A stretch of 64,000 nt of DNA. Source: an uncultured Bacteroidales bacterium (GTDB lineage: Bacteria > Bacteroidota > Bacteroidia > Bacteroidales > UBA932). The stretch covers positions 186,001 to 250,000 of the forward strand of contig ONJB01000004.1 of assembly GCA_900318015.1 (NCBI GenBank). Direction: 5' to 3'. Position numbers and translations under genes: made by a program. The notes beneath the pieces were generated by a model, which was not told the origin of the DNA, made no database searches, and saw nothing but the letters and a program-made list of their open reading frames with translations. Shown piece after piece: positions 32,726-41,885 of the stretch. Within the stretch, counting starts at the first letter, position 1. Every line of letters begins with the position of its first letter.

Positions 32726-34967
32726 CTATTTCCTGAAACGGAACCGCTTCGACCGCACCTGGTCGGAACTGCCGCCGTAGAGCAGCTCATACTTGCCCGG
32801 AAGCGGGACCATGTCCTGCTTTTCTTCCGACCACCAGAGGAAGGTCTCATCCTCGAGCGGGATGCACACCTTGACGGTCTTCCCGGCCGGGATGGTCACG
32901 CGGCGGAATGCGCGGAGGGTCTTGACGGGGCCGTTCGGATCGTCCTTGCGGCGGACATAGACCTGGACCACCTCGGTGGCCTCGCGCTTGCCGGTGTTCT
33001 TCACCGGGATGATGAGCGAGTTGTTCTTCACTTTCGCCCGCTTGTAGCGGAACGTCGTGTAGCTGAGGCCGTAACCGAACGGATACAGGGGCTTTCCCTG
33101 GAAGTAACGGTAGGTGTGGCCCTTCATGTCGTAGTTCTCGAAATCGGGCAGGTCATCCACGCTGCGATAGAAGGTGACGGGCAACTTGCCGGAAGGGGCC
33201 ACGTCGCCGAAGAGGACGTCCGTGATAGCGAGACCGCCCTCCTCGCCCGGATACCAGGCCTGGAGGATGGCTTCACAGGTCTCGGTCTCCGGGACAAGGC
33301 CGATGGCGCAGCCGGAAAAGTTCACGAGAATGACCTTCTTTCCGGCGTCGTGCAGCGCCTTGATGAGGTCGCGCTGCACCTGCGGAAGCTCGATGTCCGT
33401 CCGGTCGCCACCCTTGAAGCCGGGCAGCTGCACCGGCATCTCCTCGCCTTCCAGGCGGGGCGAGATGCCGCCCGCGAAGATCACGACGTCGATGTCCTTG
33501 AGGCTCTCGAGGACGGCATTGACATCCAGGGCCGGGAGGAAGTCCTTCTGCCGCTCATCCTGGCGGCGGATGTAGTTCTGGACATCCTGGACGCCGATGG
33601 CGTACTGCTTCGCAACGGCCTCCAGTTCGGCGCCGGTCAGGTGGCGGGCCTTCTCCAGCGGGTTGTTGGGATCGGGCTTCGGCATGAACTCATTCGAAAT
33701 CAGGCCGCAACCGCGGACGTACTGGATGCCGGGAATCCGCTCCTTGAGGGCCTGGTACAGGGTGACCGTCCGGTTCGGGACGGGATTGTAGTTACCCCAC
33801 TGCATCTTCGCGTCATCGCCGTTGGGGCCCACCAGCGCGATCCGCGCATCGGGCGCCAGCGGCAGGATGCCGCCCTTGTTCTGCAGGAGAACCATCGTCT
33901 CCTGCGCCATCTTCCGGGAAAGGGCGAGGTGCTCCTCTCCTTCCACGATGGAAGCGGGGAGGTCGTCCCAGAGGGAGATGTCGTCCATTTCGCCCAGGCG
34001 GTAACGGGCCGCAAACAGGCGGATCAGGTTCCGGTCCAGGTCCTTCTCGTCCAGCAGGCCGCGTTCGACGGCCTCCGGGATGTGGCGATACGTTCCGCCG
34101 CACTCGGTATCCACGCCGGAGTGGATGGCCAAAGCCGCCGCTGCGGCGACGTCGGGCACGTATTCGTGGTGGTTCTTGCGGTAGAAATCGTCGACGGCGC
34201 CGCAGTCGGAGGTGATGATGCCCTTGTAGCCCCATTCACCGCGCAGGATCTTGTTGATGAGCTCGTCGGAGGCGCCGCAGGGAACGCCGCGGAAGATCGG
34301 CCTTGACCACCAGGTCCTTGAAAGCCGGGAGGTAAGTCTCGCGGAGGTCGCGTTCGGAGACGACGGCGTCATAGCTGTGGCGGTTCCATTCCGGGCCGGA
34401 GTGGACGGCGTAATGCTTCGCGCAGGCGTGGGCCTTCAGGACCGGGGAATCCGACGGACCCTGCAGGCCGCGGACGACGGCCATGCCCAGCTGGCCTGTC
34501 AGGTACGGGTCCTCGCCGTAGGTTTCCATGCCCCGTCCCCAGCGCGGGTCGCGGAATATGTTGATGTTCGGCGTCCAGAAGGTGACGCCCTGGTACTGCC
34601 GCACCTGGCCCGTCTCCTTGGCCTGGTTGTACTTCACCCGGGCCTCGTCGCTGACGGCCGTGAAGACCTCGTACACGAGGGGTTCATCGAAGGAGGCGGC
34701 CATGCCGATGGGCTGCGGGAACACCGTGGCGGCTCCATTGCGGGCCACCCCGTGCAAGGCCTCGCTCCACCAGTTGTAGGCCTTGATGCCCAGGGCGGGC
34801 ACCGCAGCCGACGAATTCATGGACAGGGACATCTTTTCCTCCAGGGTCAGGCGGGACACGAGGTCCGCCGCCCGCTCTTCGGGCGAAAGGGAACGGTCTT
34901 TGTAGGGTTGAGCCGACAGGGCGGCTGTCATGGTGCAGAGCATCAGGATCGTGGTCAGTCGTTTCAT
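32726..34967 (-). pseudogene. Glycoside hydrolase family 3, frameshifted by an apparent 29-base loss
   Basis: A GH3 gene of about 750 codons (beta-glucosidase/xylosidase type) read in two frames. From ATG 34967: signal peptide MKRLTTILMLCTMTAALSA, LTLEEKMSLSMNSSAAVPALG, YNWWSEALHGVARNG, NINIFRDPRWGRGMETYGEDPYL (in parts) and KHYAVHSGPEWNRHSY, up to YLPAFKDLVVKAD. At about 34295 the frame shifts and resumes at RGVPCGASDELINKIL, then the nucleophile block GIITSDCGAVDDFY, a PA14-less second domain and a fibronectin-III-like C-terminus ending SKRFRFRK. Relatives have VxxVMCAYNR between the two halves, a loss of about 29 bases here. If real, the enzyme is dead; if an error, it is an ordinary secreted GH3. 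Confidence 0.85.
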
Positions 34968-35004
34968 TATCAGGCAGATATCGTTGTTGGCAAGGTTAGT
35001 TTTA

Positions 35005-35012
35005 CAAAAATA
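35005..35012 (-). promoter_or_regulatory. Candidate -7 element for the GH3 gene
   Basis: TATTTTTG on the minus strand, 37 bases before ATG 34967; the -33 box is not convincing. Confidence 0.45.
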
Positions 35013-35045
35013 AGAAAAACGGACGGAATAAAAAGGGAATTTCCG

Positions 35046-35053
35046 TAAATTTG
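35046..35053 (+). promoter_or_regulatory. Candidate -7 element for the flippase gene
   Basis: TAAATTTG ends 8 bases before ATG 35062, so the transcript would be leaderless or start at the Met at codon 4 (35071). The -33 box is poor. Confidence 0.5.
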
Positions 35054-35061
35054 TAGTTGCT

Positions 35062-36555
35062 ATGGCAGACATGAAAACCCTGGCCAAGGATACGGCCATC
35101 TATGGACTCAGCAGCATCATCGGGCGGTTCCTGAACTACCTGCTCGTTCCCCTCTATACCTACAAGATCGCGGCGGCCAGCGGCGGCTACGGGGTCATCA
35201 CGAACCTGTACGCGTACACCGCCCTCCTGCTGGTCATCCTGACCTACGGGATGGAGACGACCTTCTTCCGCTTCGCGAACAAGGAGGGCGAGGACCCGAA
35301 GCTGGTGTACTCCTCCATCCTCCGGATGGTCGGCCTCACCTCGCTCGTGTTCATCGGCCTGGTGTTCGCCTTCATCGGCCCGATCTCCTCGGCCATGGGC
35401 TATCCGGAGCATCCGTCCTACATTTGGTCGCTCGCCATCGTGGTGGCCCTGGACGCCTTCCAGGCCATCCTGTTCTCCTACCTGCGGTACCAGAAACGGC
35501 CTTTGAAGTTCGCCGCGCTGAAACTGTTGTTCATCGGCCTGAACATCGCCCTGAACCTGGTGTACTTCGTCCTGCTTCCCAAGCTGTACGACGGGAATCC
35601 GGCCGTGTGGGGCAAGCTGTACGACCCCGGGGTCGGTGTCGGTTACGTCTTCTATATCAACCTGTTCTGCACTTCCCTCGTCACTTTCTTCTTCGCAAAG
35701 GAACTGAAGGGAATCGGCTATGGCTTCGACTGGAACCTGTGCAAGCGGATGCTCTCCTACAGCTGGCCCATCCTGGTGCTCGGCATCGCCGGCATCCTGA
35801 ACCAGACGGCCGACAAGATCCTCTTCCCGAAGGTCTATCCCGGGGCCGATGCGAACGTCCAGCTGGGCATCTACGGGGCCGTCGTGAAGATCGCCATGAT
35901 CATGGCGCTCATCACGCAGGCCTTCCGCTACGCCTACGAGCCGTTCGTGTTCGGCAACTCCCGCGAGAAGGACAACAAGGAAACCTATGCGAAGGGCATG
36001 AAATACTTCGTCATCTTCACGCTGCTGGCCTTCCTGTGCGTGATGGCTTACATGAACGTTCTCCGCTATATCATCAAGAGCGACTACTGGGACGGCCTGA
36101 AGGTGGTCCCGATCGTGATGGCGGCGGAGATGATGATGGGCATCTATTTCAACCTGTCCTTCTGGTACAAGCTCACGGACAAGACCATCTGGGGCGCCAT
36201 CTTCTCCGGCATCGGCTGCGCCGTCCTCATCGGCATCAACGTCCTCCTGGTCCCGAAATACGGCTACATGGCCTGCGCCTGGGGCGGTTTCGCCGGCTAC
36301 GGCGTGGCGATGCTGCTGTCCTATTTCGTGGGACAGAAGTACTATCCCATCGACTATCCCATCAAGGACATGCTCGTCTATACGCTCCTGGCGGCGGTGC
36401 TTTTCGTGGGCATCACCTACTCCAACAAGCTTCTCGGCTTCTGGCCGGCCATCCTCGTGAACACGGTCCTGGTCGTCGTCTTCCTCGCCTACATCGTGAA
36501 GAAGGACCTGCCGCTGGCGGAAATCCCCGTGATCGGGAAATACTTCAAGAAATAA
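35062..36555 (+). CDS. Polysaccharide flippase (MOP superfamily, Wzx-like)
   Basis: A 497-residue inner-membrane protein with about 12-14 hydrophobic segments, starting with DTAIYGLSSIIGRFLNYLLVPLYTY, the usual N-terminus of oligosaccharide flippases. Further helices include AYTALLLVILTYGMETTFFRF and ILVLGIAGILNQTADKILFPKVYPG. It would flip a lipid-linked oligosaccharide. No other surface-polysaccharide gene lies next to it, so the cargo is unknown. It ends 5 bases before a strong terminator and has its own -7 box. Confidence 0.9.
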   Translation: MADMKTLAKDTAIYGLSSIIGRFLNYLLVPLYTYKIAAASGGYGVITNLYAYTALLLVILTYGMETTFFRFANKEGEDPKLVYSSILRMVGLTSLVFIGLVFAFIGPISSAMGYPEHPSYIWSLAIVVALDAFQAILFSYLRYQKRPLKFAALKLLFIGLNIALNLVYFVLLPKLYDGNPAVWGKLYDPGVGVGYVFYINLFCTSLVTFFFAKELKGIGYGFDWNLCKRMLSYSWPILVLGIAGILNQTADKILFPKVYPGADANVQLGIYGAVVKIAMIMALITQAFRYAYEPFVFGNSREKDNKETYAKGMKYFVIFTLLAFLCVMAYMNVLRYIIKSDYWDGLKVVPIVMAAEMMMGIYFNLSFWYKLTDKTIWGAIFSGIGCAVLIGINVLLVPKYGYMACAWGGFAGYGVAMLLSYFVGQKYYPIDYPIKDMLVYTLLAAVLFVGITYSNKLLGFWPAILVNTVLVVVFLAYIVKKDLPLAEIPVIGKYFKK

Positions 36556-36559
36556 CAGA

Positions 36560-36582
36560 AGCCCGGTCCGCCGGGCTTTTTT
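36560..36582 (+). terminator. Rho-independent terminator after the flippase gene
   Basis: AGCCCGG-TCCG-CCGGGCT followed by a run of T, directly after the stop. Confidence 0.9.
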
Positions 36583-36585
36583 CTT

Positions 36586-36612
36586 GTCATTCCGTGCGAA
36601 GCGAAGGAATCT
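36586..36612. repeat. Short dispersed repeat of the GTCATTCCGTGCGAAGCGAAGGAAT type
   Basis: GTCATTCCGTGCGAAGCGAA continuing GGAATCT, imperfectly palindromic (ATTCC/GGAAT ends). Related in form to the motif at 32702-32725. It lies between the flippase terminator and the hut promoter. Confidence 0.55.
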
Positions 36613-36636
36613 TGTTACAATTTAAAAACAAATTGC

Positions 36637-36644
36637 TATCTTTG
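36637..36644 (+). promoter_or_regulatory. Candidate -7 element for the histidine-degradation operon
   Basis: TATCTTTG, 25 bases before the ftcD start at 36670. A TTG lies 22 bp upstream, slightly too far for an ideal -33 box. No HutC-like operator palindrome was recognised. Confidence 0.6.
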
Positions 36645-36669
36645 AAAGATAAACTGATAACCTTTTTCT

Positions 36670-38376
36670 ATGAAAAGAATCATCGAATGCGTGCCCAACT
36701 ATAGCGAAGGGCGGGACAAGTCGGTCATCGACGCCATCGTGGCGGCGATTGCCGCGGTGGAAGGCGTGAAGGTGCTGGACGTGGATCCCGGCGAGGCGAC
36801 GAACCGGACGGTCGTAACCTTCGTGGGCGAGCCGGAGCCAGTCGTCGAAGCCGCTTTCCGGGGCGCGGCGAAAGCCCAGGAACTGATCGACATGCGCCAG
36901 CATCACGGCGCGCACCCGCGCAGCGGAGCCACCGACGTGCTGCCGCTCATCCCGGTGTCCGGGATTACGCTGGAAGAATGCGCTGCGCTGGCCCGCGGGC
37001 TGGCGGAGCGGATGTATAAGGAACTGGGCATCCCGTGCTACTGCTACGAGGCCGCGGCCTTCAAGCCGGAAAGGCGGAACCTGGCGGTGTGCCGGGCGGG
37101 CGAATACGAGGCCCTGCCCGAGAAGATGGCCGATCCGGCCCGCAAGCCGGACTTCGGCGGCGCGTGGGACGAAGTCGCCGCCCGCGCCGGCGCCACCAAC
37201 GTGGGCGCCCGCAACTTCCTCATCGCGGTCAATTACAACCTGAACACCACCTCCACCCGCCGCGCGATGGCCGTCGCCTTCGACGTGCGCGAGAAGGGCC
37301 GCAAGGCCCGCGAGGGCGGCTCCCTCACCGGCAAGCTGCTGAAGGATGAGAAGGGCGAGCAGATCTGGATTCCCGGCACGCTGAAGGGCTGCAAGGCCAT
37401 CGGCTGGTACATCGACGAATACGGCATCGCGCAGGTGTCGATGAATATTACCGACACCGACACGGTGCCCCTGCACGTCGCCTACGAGGAAGTGTGCCGC
37501 GCCGCGGCCGCCCGCGGGCTCAAGGTCACCGGCGTGGAAATCGTCGGCCTGGTCCCGAAGCGCGTCCTGATCGACGCCGGCAAGTTCTACCTGGCCAAGC
37601 AGCAGCGGTCCCTGGGCATTTCCGAGGAGGAAATCCTCAAGATCGCCGTCAAGTCGATGTCCCTGGACGACCTCAAGCCCTTCAACCCGAAGGAGAAGGT
37701 CATCGAATACCTGATGGAGGACGAGGCCGAACTCGCGGTCCGCGAGAAGCTCGTCCGGATGTCCGTCAAGGGCTTCGCCGCCGAGACGGCCTCCGAGTCC
37801 CCCGCCCCGGGCGGCGGGTCGATATCGGCCTATATGGGCGCGCTCGGCGCCGCCCTCGCCACGATGGTCGCGAACCTGTCCTCGCACAAGCGCGGCTGGG
37901 ACGACCGCTGGAAGGAATTCTCCGACGTCGCCGAAAAGGGCCAGGCCCTGATGGCGGAACTCCTCGCCCTGGTCGACGAGGACACGGCCGCCTTCAACCG
38001 CATCATGGACTGCTTCTCCATGCCGAAGGGCACGCCCGAGGAGAAGGCCGCCCGCGCCGCCGCGCTCGAAGAGGCGACGCTCTACGCCGCCTCCGTGCCC
38101 CTGAAGACGATGGAAGCGGCCCTAAAGGCCCTCCCGCTGGCGCTGGAGATGGCGCAGAAGGGCAACCCGGCATCGGCCTCCGATGCGGGCGTCGCGGCCC
38201 TCGCCGCCGTCGCCGGCATCCGCGGCGCCGCCCTCAACGTCCGCATCAACGCCGCCGGCCTCACGGACAAAACGCCCGCCGAACCGCTCCTGAAGCGCGC
38301 CGACGCCATCGTCTCCGAAGCCCTTGCCCTGCAGGACCAGGTGCTCGCCGAAGTGAACAAGCATATCGAAGCCTGA
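36670..38376 (+). CDS. ftcD: Bifunctional glutamate formimidoyltransferase / formimidoyltetrahydrofolate cyclodeaminase
   Basis: A 568-residue cytoplasmic fusion. Residues 1-about 320 are the transferase, moving the formimino group from formiminoglutamate to tetrahydrofolate (IIECVPNYSEGRD, HHGAHPRSGATDVLP, TNVGARNFLIAVNYNLNT). Residues about 355-565 are the cyclodeaminase, releasing ammonia and giving methenyl-THF (ETASESPAPGGGSISAYMGALGAALA). This is the last step of histidine breakdown to glutamate, here placed first in the operon. It takes the place of HutG or HutF/G, which are absent. Three bases separate it from hutU. Confidence 0.96.
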   Translation: MKRIIECVPNYSEGRDKSVIDAIVAAIAAVEGVKVLDVDPGEATNRTVVTFVGEPEPVVEAAFRGAAKAQELIDMRQHHGAHPRSGATDVLPLIPVSGITLEECAALARGLAERMYKELGIPCYCYEAAAFKPERRNLAVCRAGEYEALPEKMADPARKPDFGGAWDEVAARAGATNVGARNFLIAVNYNLNTTSTRRAMAVAFDVREKGRKAREGGSLTGKLLKDEKGEQIWIPGTLKGCKAIGWYIDEYGIAQVSMNITDTDTVPLHVAYEEVCRAAAARGLKVTGVEIVGLVPKRVLIDAGKFYLAKQQRSLGISEEEILKIAVKSMSLDDLKPFNPKEKVIEYLMEDEAELAVREKLVRMSVKGFAAETASESPAPGGGSISAYMGALGAALATMVANLSSHKRGWDDRWKEFSDVAEKGQALMAELLALVDEDTAAFNRIMDCFSMPKGTPEEKAARAAALEEATLYAASVPLKTMEAALKALPLALEMAQKGNPASASDAGVAALAAVAGIRGAALNVRINAAGLTDKTPAEPLLKRADAIVSEALALQDQVLAEVNKHIEA

Positions 38377-38379
38377 ACT

Positions 38380-40401
38380 ATGAACAGATTCCAAGAAGAG
38401 ATTTTAGCGGGCATTCCGGCGGAGCTGCCGGAGGTGAAACCGTATGATCCGGAGATCAACCACGCCCCCAAGCGGAAGGATATCCTGACCGACGAGGAAA
38501 AGGTACTGGCGCTGAAGAATGCGCTGCGCTATTTCCCGGCCAAGCATCACGCCGTGCTGGCGAAGGAGTTCGCCGAGGAGCTGCACAAGTACGGCCGCAT
38601 CTACATGTACCGTTTCCGCCCGTCCTATGAGATGTATGCCAGGCCCATCGACGAGTACCCGGCCAAGAGCCGGCAGGCGGCGGCCATCATGGCGATGATC
38701 CAGAACAACCTGGACCCGCGCGTGGCCCAGCATCCGCACGAACTCATCATCTACGGCGGCAACGGCGCCATCTTCCAGAACTGGGCGCAGTACCGCCTCG
38801 TGATGCAGTACCTCGCCACGATGACGGACGAGCAGACGCTCGTGATGTATTCCGGCCATCCGCTGGGTCTCTTCCCCAGCCACAAGGACGCCCCGCGGGT
38901 GATCGTCACCAACGGCATGGTCATCCCGAACTACTCGAAGCCCGACCACTGGGAAAAGTTCAACGCCCTCGGCGTAAGCCAGTACGGCCAGATGACGGCC
39001 GGCTCCTACATGTACATCGGCCCCCAGGGCATCGTCCACGGCACCACCATCACGGTGATGAACGCCGCGCGGAAGCAGTTGAAGGCCAAAGGCCTCGACG
39101 GCGACGACCGCGGCGGGCTGCTGTTCGTGACGGCGGGCCTCGGCGGCATGTCCGGCGCCCAGCCGAAGGCGGGCAACATCGCCGGCGTGGTGAGCGTCAC
39201 CGCCGAAATCAACCCCAAGGCCGCGGAAAAGCGCTACGCGCAGGGCTGGGTCGACGAACTCCACACGGACCTGGACGAACTCATCCCTCGCATCCGCAAG
39301 GCGGTGGCCGCGAAGGAGGTCGTCTCCCTCGCCTACGTGGGCAACATCGTGGACCTGTGGGAACGCCTCGCAGACGAAGGCATCCATGTAGACCTGGGCT
39401 CCGACCAGACTTCCCTCCACAACCCGTGGGCGGGCGGCTATTACCCTGTGGGCTACAGCCTCGAGGAATCCAAGAAGATGATGGCCGAGGAGCCGGAACG
39501 CTTCAAGGAGGCCGTCAAGGCGTCGCTGCGGCGCCACGTCGCCGCCGTGAACCGCCTCGCCAACCGGGGCATGTACTTCTTCGACTACGGCAACGCCTTC
39601 CTCCTGGAAAGCTCCCGCGCCGGGGCCGACGTCCTCAAGGCCGACGGTACCTTCCGGTATCCGTCCTATGTGCAGGACATCATGGGCCCGCTCTATTTCG
39701 ACTACGGGTTCGGCCCGTTCCGCTGGGTGTGCATGAGCGAGAAGCCTGAGGACCTCGCGAAGTCCGACGCCCTCGCCGTGAAGGTCCTCGGCGAAATCGC
39801 CGCCACGGCCCCCGAGGAGATCGCCGGCCAGATGCGCGACAACATCCACTGGATCGAGGAAGCCGGCCGGAACCACCTTGTGGTGGGCTCCCAGGCCCGC
39901 ATCCTCTATGCCGACTGCGAAGGCCGCACAAAGATTGCCCTCGCTTTCAACGACGCCATCCGCAAAGGCGAAATCACCGCGCCCATCGTCCTGGGCCGCG
40001 ACCACCACGACGTCTCCGGCACGGACTCCCCGTTCCGCGAGACGTCCAACATCTACGACGGCTCGCAGTTCACCGCCGACATGGCCGTCCAGAACGTCAT
40101 CGGCGACGGCTTCCGCGGCGCTACGTGGGTGTCCATCCACAACGGCGGCGGCGTGGGCTGGGGCGAAGTCATCAACGGCGGCTTCGGCATGGTCATCGAC
40201 GGCAGCGAAGATTCCGCCCGCCACATCCGTGAGATGCTGTTCTGGGACGTGAACAACGGCATCGCCCGCCGCAGCTGGGCCCGGAACGAGGGCGCCCGCT
40301 TCGCCATCGAGCGCGAAATGGCCCGCACCCCCGGCCTCCGGGTCACCCTCCCGAACTTCGCCGACGAAACCCTTCTCCGCAAAACCCTGAACGAACTATG
40401 A
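38380..40401 (+). CDS. hutU: Urocanate hydratase
   Basis: A 673-residue NAD-dependent enzyme converting urocanate to imidazolone propionate. Recognised by HPHELIIYGGNGAIFQNWAQY, YSGHPLGLFPSHKDAPR, GQMTAGSYMYIGPQGIVHGT, FVTAGLGGMSGAQPKAG (dinucleotide binding) and DLGSDQTSLHNPWAGGYYP. It is the longer form of about 670 residues seen in Bacteroidota and vertebrates, compared with about 555 in proteobacteria. Its stop overlaps the hutH start (ATGA). Confidence 0.96.
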   Translation: MNRFQEEILAGIPAELPEVKPYDPEINHAPKRKDILTDEEKVLALKNALRYFPAKHHAVLAKEFAEELHKYGRIYMYRFRPSYEMYARPIDEYPAKSRQAAAIMAMIQNNLDPRVAQHPHELIIYGGNGAIFQNWAQYRLVMQYLATMTDEQTLVMYSGHPLGLFPSHKDAPRVIVTNGMVIPNYSKPDHWEKFNALGVSQYGQMTAGSYMYIGPQGIVHGTTITVMNAARKQLKAKGLDGDDRGGLLFVTAGLGGMSGAQPKAGNIAGVVSVTAEINPKAAEKRYAQGWVDELHTDLDELIPRIRKAVAAKEVVSLAYVGNIVDLWERLADEGIHVDLGSDQTSLHNPWAGGYYPVGYSLEESKKMMAEEPERFKEAVKASLRRHVAAVNRLANRGMYFFDYGNAFLLESSRAGADVLKADGTFRYPSYVQDIMGPLYFDYGFGPFRWVCMSEKPEDLAKSDALAVKVLGEIAATAPEEIAGQMRDNIHWIEEAGRNHLVVGSQARILYADCEGRTKIALAFNDAIRKGEITAPIVLGRDHHDVSGTDSPFRETSNIYDGSQFTADMAVQNVIGDGFRGATWVSIHNGGGVGWGEVINGGFGMVIDGSEDSARHIREMLFWDVNNGIARRSWARNEGARFAIEREMARTPGLRVTLPNFADETLLRKTLNEL

Positions 40402-41885
40402 TCCATACCATCTCCACCGGCCGCATCACCCTCGAGCGGCTGAAAGAAATCATCGACAACCATGCCACCCTCGTCCTCTCGGAAGAGGCGAAGATGGCCA
40501 TCCTCAAGTGCCGCCGCTACCTGGACGAGAAGATGAAAGACCCGGAGAAACCGATGTACGGTATCACCACGGGCTTCGGTTCCCTCTATAATGTCACCAT
40601 TCCGAAGGACGACCTTTCCCAGCTCCAGCATAACCTCGTGATGTCGCACGCCTGCGGCGCCGGCGAGACCGTCCGCCCGGAAATCGTGAAGCTGATGCTG
40701 TTCCTGAAGGCCCAGAGCCTGTCCTACGGCCATTCGGGCGCGCAGCTCATCACGGTGCAGCGGCTCATCGACATGTTCAACGAGGATGTCCTCCCGGTCG
40801 TATACCAGCAGGGTTCCCTCGGCGCCTCCGGTGACCTCGCCCCCCTCGCCCACCTGAGCCTCCCGCTCATCGGCATGGGCGAAGTCCTGTACAAGGGAGC
40901 GGTCCGCCCCGCCGTGGATGTATGGGCCGAAAAGGGCTGGGAGCCCATCCGCCTCCAGTCCAAGGAAGGCCTCGCGCTGCTGAACGGCACCCAGTTCATG
41001 AGCGCCCACGCGGTCTATTCCCTCCTCAAGAGCATGCGGCTTTCCGCCTGGGCGGACCGCATCGCCGCGATGTCCCTGGATGCCTATGACGGCCGCATCG
41101 AACCGTTCCTGCCGCTGACGCACCTCATCCGCCCCCACACGGGCCAGATCGAGACCGGCAAGAAATTCATGTCCACCCTGGAAGGCAGCGAACTCATCCG
41201 CCGCCCCAAGGAGCACGTCCAGGACCCGTACAGCTTCCGCTGCATCCCGCAGGTCCACGGCGCCGTGAAGGACAACATCAACTACGTGAAGTCGGTGATC
41301 GAGAACGAGATCAACTCCGCGACGGACAATCCGAACATCTTCCCGGACGAGGACATGATCATCTCCGCGGGCAACTTCCACGGCGAGCCCATCGCCATCC
41401 CGATGGACGCCCTCGCCATCGCGATGTCGGAACTCGCCAGCATCTCTGAAAGACGCACTTACCAGCTCATCCACGGCCTTCGCGGCCTGCCCAAGTACCT
41501 GGTTGCCAACCCCGGCCTGAACAGCGGTTTCATGATTCCGCAGTACACGGCCGCGAACATCGTGAGCCAGAACAAGGGCCTCTGCTGGCCCGCCTCCTGC
41601 GACTCCATTCCCTCGTCGCAGGGCCAGGAGGACCACGTGAGCATGGGCTCGAACTCCGCCACCAAGCTGGTCCGCGTCGTAGACAACACCGAAACCGTCC
41701 TGGCCATCGAACTCTTCAACGCCGCCCAGGCTCTCGAGTTCCGCCGCCCGGCGAAGACCTCCCCCATCCTGGAGCGCATCTTCGAAGACTACCGCAAGGT
41801 CGTCCCCTTCATCGACAACGACACCTACATGCACCCACTGATCGAAAAATCCGTCCAGTTCCTCCGTCAGGAGCAGTATCTATGA
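40398..41885 (+). CDS. hutH: Histidine ammonia-lyase
   Basis: A 495-residue lyase that deaminates histidine to urocanate. The tripeptide Ala143-Ser144-Gly145 in GSLGASGDLAPLAHL would cyclise to the MIO cofactor. Other family blocks: YGITTGFGSLYN, LLNGTQFMSAHAVYSLL, SATDNPNIFPDEDMIISAGNFHG (in parts) and SQGQEDHVSMG. Aryl-polyene clusters also use ammonia-lyases, but the overlap with hutU and hutI on both sides makes histidine breakdown the clear role. Confidence 0.96.
   Translation: MIHTISTGRITLERLKEIIDNHATLVLSEEAKMAILKCRRYLDEKMKDPEKPMYGITTGFGSLYNVTIPKDDLSQLQHNLVMSHACGAGETVRPEIVKLMLFLKAQSLSYGHSGAQLITVQRLIDMFNEDVLPVVYQQGSLGASGDLAPLAHLSLPLIGMGEVLYKGAVRPAVDVWAEKGWEPIRLQSKEGLALLNGTQFMSAHAVYSLLKSMRLSAWADRIAAMSLDAYDGRIEPFLPLTHLIRPHTGQIETGKKFMSTLEGSELIRRPKEHVQDPYSFRCIPQVHGAVKDNINYVKSVIENEINSATDNPNIFPDEDMIISAGNFHGEPIAIPMDALAIAMSELASISERRTYQLIHGLRGLPKYLVANPGLNSGFMIPQYTAANIVSQNKGLCWPASCDSIPSSQGQEDHVSMGSNSATKLVRVVDNTETVLAIELFNAAQALEFRRPAKTSPILERIFEDYRKVVPFIDNDTYMHPLIEKSVQFLRQEQYL

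Noticed and set aside
40398-41885. Ammonia-lyase as a missing member of the aryl-polyene-like operon
   Set aside because: It is overlapped on both sides by hutU and hutI in an intact histidine pathway more than 17 kb away.
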